Shown: positions 1-6,740 of the stretch, piece by piece
Layout of the letters: the number at the start of each line of letters is the position of its first letter
Position numbering within the stretch: position 1 is the first letter of the stretch
Assembly (NCBI GenBank): GCA_040905505.1
Contig: JBBDRL010000086.1
Span: 1 to 22,458 of the forward strand
DNA: 22,458 nucleotides
Reading direction: 5' to 3'
DNA from: WHSP01 sp040905505
Lineage (GTDB): Bacteria > Gemmatimonadota > Gemmatimonadetes > Longimicrobiales > Longimicrobiaceae
The notes under the pieces: model-generated
The model's database searches: none
What the model was told of the DNA's origin: nothing
The model's input: only the letters and a program-made list of their open reading frames with translations
Translations under genes and position numbers: made by a program

Positions 1-54
1 TCAGGATTCAGGATTCAGGATTCAGGATTCAGGATTCAGGATTCAGGATTCAGG
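1..54. repeat. Heptanucleotide tandem array, unit TCAGGAT
   Basis: About 7.7 perfect copies of the 7-bp unit TCAGGAT run from the first base of the window, so the array probably extends beyond it. The same unit recurs as about three copies at 5085-5108. Short tandem heptamers of this kind are known as STRR-type repeats in some bacteria. Nothing indicates coding. Confidence 0.95.
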
Positions 55-75
55 GCAGGCCGGCGCTGAATGAAA

Positions 76-165
76 GTCATCCCCGCGCTAGCGGGGATCC
101 AGTAGATTCTTCACCATCACGGCGATGGCCCCATTCTACTGGATCCCCGCTGCCGCGGGGATGAC
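76..165. repeat. REP-like inverted-repeat doublet
   Basis: Two arms of about 33 bp (76-108 and 133-165) are inverted copies with about three mismatches, separated by 24 bp. Each arm is itself a small palindrome (CCCCGCG..GCGGGG) followed by ATCCAGTAGA. The layout matches the GTCATCCCCGCG-type REP/BIME palindromes found between genes in many bacteria. It lies 66 bp downstream of the small membrane protein gene and could fold as a strong hairpin that ends or stabilises that transcript. A diverged single copy lies at 12408-12440. Confidence 0.8.
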
Positions 166-200
166 CGTTTGCTGTCCCTAGCCCGCTGCCGGCGCAGGCT

Positions 201-228
201 ATTCCCTATTCCCTATTCCCTATTCCCT
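201..228. repeat. Heptanucleotide tandem array, unit ATTCCCT
   Basis: Four perfect copies of ATTCCCT lie three bases from the 3' end of the small membrane protein gene. The unit sequence differs from the TCAGGAT arrays, but the period is the same seven bases. Confidence 0.9.
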
Positions 229-231
229 GCT

Positions 232-468
232 TTACTGCCCATCCAGCCAACGCTGATCGGCCGCCGAGATCTGCCGATTGCCACGAGCCCTTTCGACGAG
301 CTTCAGCACGACCCACCCGACCAGCAGCAGCGGGGCGACCTTGAACAGCAGGAATCCAACAACGCCGAATGTGACCGAAAGCACCGCACCTACGATCGCC
401 AGGACGACGCTGAGCGCGATCAACCCCACGAATCCTGCGATGAGCAAAGTCAGAAGTGTTCCGAGCAT
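232..468 (-). CDS. Small two-helix membrane protein
   Basis: The 78-residue product is almost wholly hydrophobic from residue 3 to about 58, enough for two membrane helices, with a short polar tail rich in Arg and Asp. The ATG start is well supported: AGGAGG lies six bases upstream, the strongest ribosome binding site in this part of the window. The gene follows the exported beta-rich protein after a 125-bp gap and is the last gene on the strand before the repeats. I do not recognise a named family. By position it is probably part of, or co-regulated with, the envelope operon, but the gap allows its own promoter. Confidence 0.7.
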   Translation of the reverse strand: MLGTLLTLLIAGFVGLIALSVVLAIVGAVLSVTFGVVGFLLFKVAPLLLVGWVVLKLVERARGNRQISAADQRWLDGQ

Positions 469-593
469 ATCAGCCTCCTATCTAGTAACGAAGTCCCCGT
501 CCAGTCCGTCGTGCCACACCCGCTCTCAGGGTCCGACTGCTCATCCAGTCGATTGGAAGACCGGTAGCATTTCGAATCCCGACCGCATCGACC

Positions 594-1448
594 TCAATCG
601 ATCCATTCGATATCGATCGAGCCCAGAGCCGCGCTGACATCGAGTATGAGTTGCTGATCAGCGGTCCCCCAGTTCGCGCTGTAGTAACTGTCCCCCTGCC
701 GTTCGAGCCCCGGCGCCGAGAAGCTCGTCAGGAATGAGCTGCGGTTGAGGCGAATTCCCTGGCTCCTCGGCAGGCGCAGCGTGACCGAACCGACGCCCAT
801 CTGCACGGATGCGGTGGCGTCGCCCTGCCAGTCGCCGCTGAAGTCCAGAACTGTCGCGCCGACGCCGCCCTGGAACTCGATACGCGCCGCCCGAGTGTTG
901 CCCAGACCCGTCACCCTGAGGTCCGCCGCTCCCGCCTCGATCCTTATCTGCTCGGCCGCGATCGGATTCGGGTTGCTGAAGTCGACCCTCGTTTCGCTGG
1001 CTCCCGTAGAGAGCGACAGTCTCTCGAGCGCGATGCCCCCGAGCTCGATCTCGGCCTCACCCGCGCCGAATTCGAGGCGTAGGTCCAGAGGTACCTCGCG
1101 CGTGAGCCCGATCGTCGCCGTCGAACCTTCCCGCAGGTTCATCGATCGCCTTCGCTCACGGGATTCGATACCCAGGCGCAGCGTGCGGGCGTCCGGGTCG
1201 AATTCGGCGATCGGCTCGAAGATCTCCTCGTCGTAGCGAATCTCGAGTTCGTAGAGCATCGGGCTCCCAACCGGGTCGATCCGCAGTGTACCCGCCCCGT
1301 ACTGGATCCGCACGTCGATGGGTGTCGTCTCCCACACCTGCCGGGCCGACGTCATCGTGCGCCAGGTCTGCGCATCTGCGACGTGCGCTCCGCTGACGAG
1401 CCCCGCTCCCGTGACGAGGAGAGTCAGAAGCGATGCGATTCTAAACAT
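594..1448 (-). CDS. Exported beta-rich (toast-rack-like) protein
   Basis: The product of about 284 residues begins with a signal peptide (hydrophobic stretch from about residue 4, ending near ADAQ). The mature part alternates short strands with glycine turns, with repeated phrases such as EFGAGEAEI, IEAGAADLRV and VQMGVGSVTL. That pattern resembles the LiaF C-terminal/toast-rack beta proteins encoded beside envelope-stress sigma factors. The ATG at 1448 overlaps the end of the preceding gene by 8 bp. An upstream in-frame TTG at 1463 would add five residues, and neither start has a well-spaced Shine-Dalgarno sequence. Its likely place is the periplasm or outer face of the membrane. Function is unknown, and the family call is by pattern only. 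Confidence 0.75.
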   Translation of the reverse strand: MFRIASLLTLLVTGAGLVSGAHVADAQTWRTMTSARQVWETTPIDVRIQYGAGTLRIDPVGSPMLYELEIRYDEEIFEPIAEFDPDARTLRLGIESRERRRSMNLREGSTATIGLTREVPLDLRLEFGAGEAEIELGGIALERLSLSTGASETRVDFSNPNPIAAEQIRIEAGAADLRVTGLGNTRAARIEFQGGVGATVLDFSGDWQGDATASVQMGVGSVTLRLPRSQGIRLNRSSFLTSFSAPGLERQGDSYYSANWGTADQQLILDVSAALGSIDIEWID

Positions 1449-2583
1449 CTCCGGGCCTTTCAATCGGGTCGTCCGTGAAGAAGTCGTCCGCGTCGATCAC
1501 CGGATCGGGGGCCGGCGTCACGAAGGTCCGGCGCGTCCCCGCCCGCGACAGGATGACCGCTCCGAAGCCGACCGTGGTCGCGACCCAGATGCCGAGCCAG
1601 GTCACGAACCTGAGAAGTGAGCCGATGAAGCCGAGGAACCCCGTCATCGCGATCAGGTGCGCGGCCAGTAGCGGAATGAGCACCATGCCGAGCCCCGTGA
1701 AGAGGTAGGCGTAGGAGTTCCGGTGTCGCAGGTCGAAAGAATCGCGGCTCTGCTCTGCCGTTCGCTCGCCGACCGCATGCGCGACCGCAAGAAGCCCGAA
1801 CACCGCGGCGGCGAAGATCGCCAGCGGGTAAGCCGGGATCGCCACCAGGAGGAACGGGATGCCGACGATCGAGACGGCCAATGCGACGATCAGCACCACG
1901 AAGGCCGGGACGATCAGAAAGCTCGCCGCCAGACCGGTCGCTCCCGAGCGGAGGCCCGCGCTGCGGACGGTGTCGCTGACCGTCTCCAGATACGGCCTGC
2001 CGTAGAATACCAGCACGGCGCCGATGCCTCCCAGCACCAGGCCGAGCGCGATCGTGGAGATGACCCCGGCGAAGCCGCGCCGGATCGGATCGAACCAGCT
2101 CCTGCCCGAGGATTCGCGCCGCTCTGATCTCGCCATCTCGCGAACCTCTTCACGGACCTCATCAGAGGAGGCGCCGGCGCCCCCCAGGGCGCGTTCGATC
2201 TCTCCGCCGATATCCAGTCCCCGCCCATCGATCGTCCGCATCTCGCCACGCACGCGCCCACCCTCGTTGATGAGCCTTCCGCCGGTGACCACCGCGTCTC
2301 CGTTGACGACCGCCGACTCATCCAGAATCAGGTTGCCGCCGACGACCAGGGCATCGCCCAGCACCTCACCCCGGATCCGCAGGTCGCCGCCGACGACCAC
2401 GATCTCCTCCACGACCTCGCCAGTCTCGATCGTCCGGTCGCCCGTTACGATGCGCTGGGCGCCGTCCGAGACCGCCGGGCCTTCGACCTGCCCCGTCCCC
2501 TGTGCCATCGCACCGCCGGCGGTCATCCCCATCATCACGAGAGGGATGAGAAGTGCCGATGTCTGCATCTCTCTAGTTCGCAT
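1441..2583 (-). CDS. Bactofilin-like polytopic membrane protein
   Basis: The 380-residue product has a signal-like N-terminus, then (about residues 60-120) a stacked beta repeat with phrases such as VVGGDLRIRG, LVVGGNLIL and AVVTGGRL, as in bactofilin/polymer-forming domains. An acidic and basic linker (about 130-165) follows, then four or five hydrophobic segments (about 168-340) and an Asp-rich tail. Bactofilins form filaments at the envelope. The fusion to membrane helices suggests a membrane-anchored scaffold or sensor. GGGAG eight bases before the ATG fixes the start, which overlaps the anti-sigma gene by 11 bp, so translation is probably coupled. The role in the sigma circuit is inferred from position. 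Confidence 0.8.
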   Translation of the reverse strand: MRTREMQTSALLIPLVMMGMTAGGAMAQGTGQVEGPAVSDGAQRIVTGDRTIETGEVVEEIVVVGGDLRIRGEVLGDALVVGGNLILDESAVVNGDAVVTGGRLINEGGRVRGEMRTIDGRGLDIGGEIERALGGAGASSDEVREEVREMARSERRESSGRSWFDPIRRGFAGVISTIALGLVLGGIGAVLVFYGRPYLETVSDTVRSAGLRSGATGLAASFLIVPAFVVLIVALAVSIVGIPFLLVAIPAYPLAIFAAAVFGLLAVAHAVGERTAEQSRDSFDLRHRNSYAYLFTGLGMVLIPLLAAHLIAMTGFLGFIGSLLRFVTWLGIWVATTVGFGAVILSRAGTRRTFVTPAPDPVIDADDFFTDDPIERPGDV

Positions 2584-3232
2584 AAGTTACACTCCCAACC
2601 GGTTTACGCGTCAGACGGACCAGGCCCCACGCCGAGAGCGGGATCGCCACGGCCAGCGCGCCGAGAGCACCTCCCAGCGCGCCGACCGGTATGGCCTGGA
2701 TCGTTGCATATGAAGCCTCCGCCCATCCGAACAGCCCCGAACCGATCGTTTGGTCTACGAGCCAGGCGAAGGTGGCTTGCGAGATCGACTGCGTGCGCAG
2801 AACGCCCCACTGCCAGAGGGTCAAGGGCGAGAGCAGGGGTTGGCTGAGTAGCCATGCGATCATCGCGATGATCGGGATCGCGGGTGCGGCCGCGGCGACG
2901 CTGACCATCGCCCAACCGCGCCGACTGCTCGGCATCAGTCGCTTGAGCCAGGCGAGCACGTGGCTCTCCTGGGGCGCGATCTGCACCCGCGCCATGACGG
3001 CGTCCTCGAAACCCGATGCTGGAGCGTATCTCGGGAGCTCGCCGAGTGCCGCGAACAGGCTCTGAAAGGCCTCGAACTCCGCAGAGCAGCGGCGGCACGC
3101 TTCCAGGTGGGAGCGCGCCTCGGCGAGCTCGCCGCGCGGAAGCGAATCCTCCGCGAGCTGCTCCAGTAATTCAGATTTCAGGTGCGCCGATGATGCTGGC
3201 ACGGGGTCTCTCCCGGTTATGTGATCGTTCAT
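2573..3232 (-). CDS. Anti-sigma factor, zinc-finger (ZAS) type
   Basis: The 219-residue product starts with a cytoplasmic domain carrying the zinc motif H42-X3-C46-X2-C49 typical of ZAS anti-sigma factors, which hold their ECF sigma factor inactive until a signal arrives. One hydrophobic segment lies near residues 110-130 and at least one more toward the C-terminus (about 180-208). The gene follows the sigma gene by 31 bp. No Shine-Dalgarno sequence precedes the ATG. Instead a promoter-like site ends 4 bp before it, so a leaderless transcript is possible. The partner is inferred to be the adjacent sigma factor. Confidence 0.88.
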   Translation of the reverse strand: MNDHITGRDPVPASSAHLKSELLEQLAEDSLPRGELAEARSHLEACRRCSAEFEAFQSLFAALGELPRYAPASGFEDAVMARVQIAPQESHVLAWLKRLMPSSRRGWAMVSVAAAAPAIPIIAMIAWLLSQPLLSPLTLWQWGVLRTQSISQATFAWLVDQTIGSGLFGWAEASYATIQAIPVGALGGALGALAVAIPLSAWGLVRLTRKPVGSVTYAN

Positions 3233-3236
3233 GTCG

Positions 3237-3268
3237 AACTACGGGGCGCGCGCGTCAAAAGTTTCATG
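3237..3268 (-). promoter_or_regulatory. ECF-type promoter before the anti-sigma gene
   Basis: On the minus strand the site reads CATGAAACTT, 15 bases, then CGTAGTT. It is the same arrangement with the same spacing as the site at 3899-3930. TGAAAC and CGTA are the -35 and -10 elements known for SigW-like ECF factors. The TGA stop codon of the sigma gene forms the first three bases of TGAAACTT. The -10 lies so close to the anti-sigma ATG (3232) that transcription would start at or next to it. Confidence 0.6.
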
Positions 3269-3869
3269 TTTCGATTCGCAGGTGTGCGAGCTTTTCCTTG
3301 AGCTCGCTGCGCCCGCGATGGATGTATGTTTTCACGGTGCCGAGCGGCACCTCCATGATCTCGGCGATCTCCTCGTAGGGTCGCCCTTCGACGTGGCGGA
3401 GGAGCACCGCTGTTCGGTACTCGACCCGCAGCTCGCCGATCGCCTCTTCGAGTTCCCGGCCGAGCTCACGAGCCTCGAGCAGCTCCTCGGGGTTACGGTC
3501 CTTTGAAGCGACCACGATCCGGGTGCGCTCCATCTCTTCGGTCGTCTGCGCGTACGTCGAACCGTCCAGAGACACCGTCTTCGGCTCCTTCTTCCGGAGC
3601 GTATCGATGGCCAGATTGCTCGCGATCTTGAAGATCCAGCTGGAGAACTTGTACTTGGGCTTGTAGCTGTCGAGTCGGTTGAAGACCTTCACGAAGGTCT
3701 CCTGCGCGAGATCTTCAGCGAGCTCGCGGTCGCGGACCATGCGGTAGATGAGCGAGAACACCGGGCGCTGGTAGCGATCGAGCAGCTCCCGGTACGCCTT
3801 TTCGCTGCCGGTGCGCGCGAACCTTACCAGATCGTGGTCGGTCGAGTGGATCAGATCCAAAGTGTTCAA
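3264..3869 (-). CDS. ECF RNA polymerase sigma factor (RpoE-like)
   Basis: The 201-residue product has the two conserved parts of ECF sigma factors. Region 2 (about residues 28-95) includes DLAQETFVKVF and the -10-binding stretch around SSWIFKIASN. Region 4 (about 140-195) includes the -35-binding helix-turn-helix around YEEIAEIMEVPLGTVKTY. Length is normal. The start is a TTG with GGGA about eight bases upstream, and no ATG fits. It directs polymerase to envelope-response promoters, and the sites at 3899-3930 and 3237-3268 suggest that it transcribes its own operon. The next gene encodes its probable anti-sigma factor. Confidence 0.93.
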   Translation of the reverse strand: MNTLDLIHSTDHDLVRFARTGSEKAYRELLDRYQRPVFSLIYRMVRDRELAEDLAQETFVKVFNRLDSYKPKYKFSSWIFKIASNLAIDTLRKKEPKTVSLDGSTYAQTTEEMERTRIVVASKDRNPEELLEARELGRELEEAIGELRVEYRTAVLLRHVEGRPYEEIAEIMEVPLGTVKTYIHRGRSELKEKLAHLRIET

Positions 3870-3898
3870 TCGAGATCCCGGTGATAGTGCACGGTCTC

Positions 3899-3930
3899 AA
3901 CTACGGCCGTTTCCCGGGAGAAGTTTCATG
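3899..3930 (-). promoter_or_regulatory. ECF-type promoter before the sigma gene
   Basis: On the minus strand the site reads CATGAAACTT, 15 bases, then CGTAGTT. A transcript would start near 3893 and have a leader of about 24 bases before the TTG at 3869. Seventeen fixed positions and the spacing are shared with the second site at 3237-3268, while the spacers differ. That argues for selection on the two boxes and for autoregulation by this sigma factor. Confidence 0.65.
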
Positions 3931-3964
3931 CGTTCCTGCGGGTCCGCGTGTGTTGCCGGCCGGC

Positions 3965-3993
3965 TTGCTGGCGTCAGAGTCCCTGGATAGCTT
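3965..3993 (+). promoter_or_regulatory. Possible housekeeping promoter for the menaquinone cluster
   Basis: TTGCTG, 17 bases and TAGCTT resemble -35 and -10 boxes of a main-sigma promoter and would give a leader of about 95 bases before the methyltransferase gene. The -10 is a weak match. The site lies in the 225-bp divergent gap between the sigma gene and the methyltransferase gene, which must contain a plus-strand promoter somewhere. Confidence 0.3.
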
Positions 3994-4094
3994 CCCAGGT
4001 CATCTTAGAGTAGCCCTGTCACAAACGCCATGTCGAAGAGCCCGCTGTTCGGAAGAGACCGTTCCACGCGTGTGCGCGGCGCCCGACCGTTCCG

Positions 4095-4823
4095 ATGAGG
4101 GCGCCTTCCACGGTGCTGCCGACCGACGACGAGAAATCGGCCCACGTGCGGCGGATGTTCTCGTCGATCGCGCCGCGCTACGATCTCCTCAATCACCTCC
4201 TGTCGCTGAACATCGACCGGAGCTGGCGGCGGCGGGCCGTCGACCGGCTCGATTGGGAAAAGCGGCCCACGGGCCGCTACCTCGACAACTGCGCGGGGAC
4301 GTTGGACCTCGCGGTCGAGCTGGCTGAGCGGTCCGGGTTCGAGGGTCGAGTCATCGGGAGCGACTTCGCATTTCCGATGCTGGCGGGCGGCGACCGGAAG
4401 CGACGCTCGCTTCCGGTCGAGGCGGTCTGCGCCGATGCGCTGCGCCTGCCCTACGCCGACGAGAGCTTCGACGGGGCCACCGTGGGATTCGGTGTCCGGA
4501 ACCTCGCCGATCTGGACGCAGGGATCCGCGAGATGGCGCGTGTGCTTCGACCCGGCGGGAGGCTCGTGGTCCTGGAGTTCACGACGCCGGCGTGGCAGCC
4601 ATTCCGGGCTCTCTACTTCCTCTATTTCCTGCGCCTCCTCCCGCTCGTTGGCAGGCTGGTCTCGAAGCACGGGTCCGCCTACAGCTACCTGCCCGAGTCC
4701 GTGCTGCGCTTTCCGGAGCCGCCCGAGCTCGCACGTCGCCTGGAGACCGGCGGCTTCGCCGACGTACGGTGGCAACGCCTCACCGGCGGGATCGTGGCGC
4801 TGCACTGGGGAACCCGTCGCTGA
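4095..4823 (+). CDS. ubiE: Demethylmenaquinone methyltransferase (UbiE/MenG)
   Basis: The 242-residue product is a class I SAM-dependent methyltransferase of UbiE length. It has the family N-terminus (VRRMFSSIAPRYDLLNHLLS, residues 18-37), a glycine-containing motif I (LDNCAGTLDLA, 63-73), the acidic motif GSDF (88-91) and the region ADESFDGATVGFGVRNL (121-137). It methylates the naphthoquinone ring in the last step of menaquinone synthesis, at the membrane surface. Motif I is unusual: CAGTLDL replaces the common CGTGDLA. The stop codon overlaps the next ATG by one base (TGATG), so the small membrane protein is translationally coupled. The ubiD, ubiA and ubiX genes downstream support menaquinone rather than an unrelated methylation. 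Confidence 0.92.
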   Translation: MRAPSTVLPTDDEKSAHVRRMFSSIAPRYDLLNHLLSLNIDRSWRRRAVDRLDWEKRPTGRYLDNCAGTLDLAVELAERSGFEGRVIGSDFAFPMLAGGDRKRRSLPVEAVCADALRLPYADESFDGATVGFGVRNLADLDAGIREMARVLRPGGRLVVLEFTTPAWQPFRALYFLYFLRLLPLVGRLVSKHGSAYSYLPESVLRFPEPPELARRLETGGFADVRWQRLTGGIVALHWGTRR

Positions 4824-5080
4824 TGCTCCCGATCCTCGCCAACGCACTGGTACTGTCGTTCATCACCTGCTGTCTGGTCTCGGCCGTGCTCCAGATCCTG
4901 GCTTGGTCACGCCACGCCAGGGAAGGCGCTCCGGTCACGATTCGCGCGCTATGGCGCCCAGAGGGGCACTTCGACGAGATTGGCCTTCGGCAGATCCACC
5001 TCGCGCGTCGCCTCCTGACGCTCGGTGGGCTCGCCTATCTGGGATACGGAGCACTGATCCTCTTCGCCAGCGTTGGGTAG
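4823..5080 (+). CDS. Small two-helix membrane protein of the menaquinone cluster
   Basis: The 85-residue product has one hydrophobic helix at about residues 3-28, a polar loop containing EIGLRQIHLARR, and a second helix at about 64-83. I recognise no family. The ATG shares its A with the stop codon of ubiE, which strongly supports both the start and the gene being real. Its place suggests a membrane role near quinone synthesis, for example helping soluble enzymes reach the lipid-soluble substrate. That is inference only. Confidence 0.72.
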   Translation: MLPILANALVLSFITCCLVSAVLQILAWSRHAREGAPVTIRALWRPEGHFDEIGLRQIHLARRLLTLGGLAYLGYGALILFASVG

Positions 5081-5084
5081 GGGA

Positions 5085-5108
5085 GGATTCAGGATTCAGG
5101 ATTCAGGG
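5085..5108. repeat. Second TCAGGAT heptamer array
   Basis: Slightly more than three copies of the unit seen at 1-54, here read as GGATTCA, lie five bases after the small membrane protein gene. Both arrays continue into a G-rich stretch, so they may share an origin. Confidence 0.85.
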
Positions 5109-5133
5109 GCGCCCGGATTTGGTTTGAGACACC

Positions 5134-5168
5134 TGTAAACTGTCGCCTGTAGACTGTAGACTCTAGAC
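5134..5168. repeat. Degenerate heptamer array upstream of ubiD
   Basis: Five consecutive heptamers read TGTAAAC, TGTCGCC, TGTAGAC, TGTAGAC and TCTAGAC. The array ends eight bases before the ubiD ATG, so it occupies the space where a ribosome binding site would lie, and no clear Shine-Dalgarno sequence is visible. With the array at 5085-5108 it makes up most of the 96-bp gap before ubiD. Confidence 0.75.
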
Positions 5169-5176
5169 CGGTACTC

Positions 5177-6706
5177 ATGCCCAACTTCCAGAACCTACAC
5201 GACTTCCTGGAGCATCTGGACGCGACGGGTGAGCTCGTCCGCATCAGCCGGCCGGTCTCTGTCGACCTGGAGATGGCCGAGATCGCGGACCGGACGATGA
5301 AGCTACCGGGCGGCGGTCCTGCGCTCCTCTTCGAGCATCCGGTGCAGATGGACGGCACGCGGAGCCCGGTACCCGTCGCCATCAATATTTTCGGTTCCTG
5401 GAGCCGCATCACCGCGGCCCTCGGCGTGGCCGACCTGAAGGAGCACGCCGATCGCATCTCGCAGTTGTTGAAGCCGGAAGTCCCGAAGGGCCTCTGGGCG
5501 AAGGTCCAGATGCTTCCGAAGCTGGCAGAGCTGACGAAGGTCCCGCCGCGGAAGTACCGCGGGACGCCTCCGTGCCAGGAGGTCGTGCTCAAGGAAGGCG
5601 AGTTCGACCTGACCAAACTCCTTCCGGTACTGAAGACCTGGCCGCAGGATGGCGGTCCCTTCATCACGATGCCACTCGTCATGACCCGGGATGCGGAGGG
5701 CGGGCCGCAGAACGTCGGCATGTACCGGATGCAGGTCTACGGGCCGGATACCACGGGAATGCACTGGCAGCAGCACAAAGGGGGAGCGGCGCACTTCCGG
5801 TCCTGGAAGCGGAGCGGCAGCGGCCGGATGCCCGTGGTCGTGGCGTTGGGTGGGGATCCGACGACGATGTACACGCCCACGGCGCCGCTGCCGCCGGGGA
5901 TCAACGAGTTCCTGTTCGGGGGCTTCCTGCGACGCGAGCCCGTGTACACGGCGACCGCGCTGACGGCCGATCTCGACATCCCGGCCGAGGCCGAGATCGT
6001 GCTCGAGGGCTATGTGGACCCGGATGAGCCCATGGCGACGGAAGGCCCCTTCGGTGATCACACCGGCTTCTACACGCTGGAAGATCCGTATCCGGTCTTC
6101 CACGTGACGACCGTCACCATGCGGAAGAACGCCATCTACCCTGCTACTCTCGTCGGCAGACCACCCGTGGAGGACGTCTATCTCGGCGGCGCCACGGAGC
6201 GGATCTTTCTCCCGCTCGCGCAGTTGACGATGCCGGAGATCGTCGACTACCACATGCCGCCTGAGGGCGTCTTCCACAACCTGATCTTCGTCTCAATCCG
6301 CAAGGAGTACCCGGGCCACGCCTACAAGGTGATGAACGGCCTCTGGGGCCTCGGGTTGATGTCGCTGGCGAAGGTCATCGTCGTCGTGGACGAGGGGATC
6401 GATGTGCAGAACGTGCAGGAGGCATGGTGGTACGCGCTCGGCAACATCGATCCGGAGCGTGACGTCCGCTTCACGCGCGGGCCCGTCGACGATCTCGACC
6501 ACGCCTCCCAGCACGCCTCTTTCGGCAGCAAGATGGGAATCGACGGAACGCGTAAGTGGGCCGAGGAGGGCTTCACTCGGCGTTGGCCGGACCTCATCGA
6601 GATGGACGACGGGGTCCGCGCGGCCGTGGCCGGATACTGGGCGGAGCTGGGGATCGATGAGATCGCCGCTGAACTGGAAGTGCGGGAGCGGAGGCGCGGC
6701 AGATGA
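5177..6706 (+). CDS. ubiD: UbiD-family prenylated-FMN decarboxylase (menaquinone pathway)
   Basis: The 509-residue product is a full-length UbiD decarboxylase, a cytoplasmic enzyme that removes an aromatic carboxyl group using prenylated FMN made by UbiX. Visible landmarks are NVGMYRMQVY (near residue 180, containing the flavin-contacting Arg), EIVLEGYVDP (near 275), the active-site stretch EGPFGDHTGFY beginning at E289, and the C-terminal HASFGSKMGIDGTRK. Beside ubiA-, ubiX- and ubiE-like genes it is probably the MqnL-type enzyme of the futalosine menaquinone route, acting on the prenylated naphthoate. A UbiD acting in ubiquinone synthesis would look similar. The start is the ATG just after a heptamer array. 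The stop is followed after 34 bp by the restriction gene. Confidence 0.93.
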   Translation: MPNFQNLHDFLEHLDATGELVRISRPVSVDLEMAEIADRTMKLPGGGPALLFEHPVQMDGTRSPVPVAINIFGSWSRITAALGVADLKEHADRISQLLKPEVPKGLWAKVQMLPKLAELTKVPPRKYRGTPPCQEVVLKEGEFDLTKLLPVLKTWPQDGGPFITMPLVMTRDAEGGPQNVGMYRMQVYGPDTTGMHWQQHKGGAAHFRSWKRSGSGRMPVVVALGGDPTTMYTPTAPLPPGINEFLFGGFLRREPVYTATALTADLDIPAEAEIVLEGYVDPDEPMATEGPFGDHTGFYTLEDPYPVFHVTTVTMRKNAIYPATLVGRPPVEDVYLGGATERIFLPLAQLTMPEIVDYHMPPEGVFHNLIFVSIRKEYPGHAYKVMNGLWGLGLMSLAKVIVVVDEGIDVQNVQEAWWYALGNIDPERDVRFTRGPVDDLDHASQHASFGSKMGIDGTRKWAEEGFTRRWPDLIEMDDGVRAAVAGYWAELGIDEIAAELEVRERRRGR

Positions 6707-6740
6707 ACGAGACTGGATCGAGGGTGCGGGAGATAGGTTG

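Noticed and set aside
1..54. CRISPR array at the window start
   Set aside because: The units are seven bases long with no spacers, so it is a simple tandem repeat.
76..165. Terminal inverted repeats of an insertion sequence
   Set aside because: Only 24 bp separate the arms, there is no transposase, and each arm is itself a REP-like palindrome.
5303..6277. Long minus-strand open frame opposite ubiD (324 codons)
   Set aside because: It mirrors a well-conserved gene in GC-rich DNA, has no recognisable motif and an Arg/His-rich composition typical of shadow frames.
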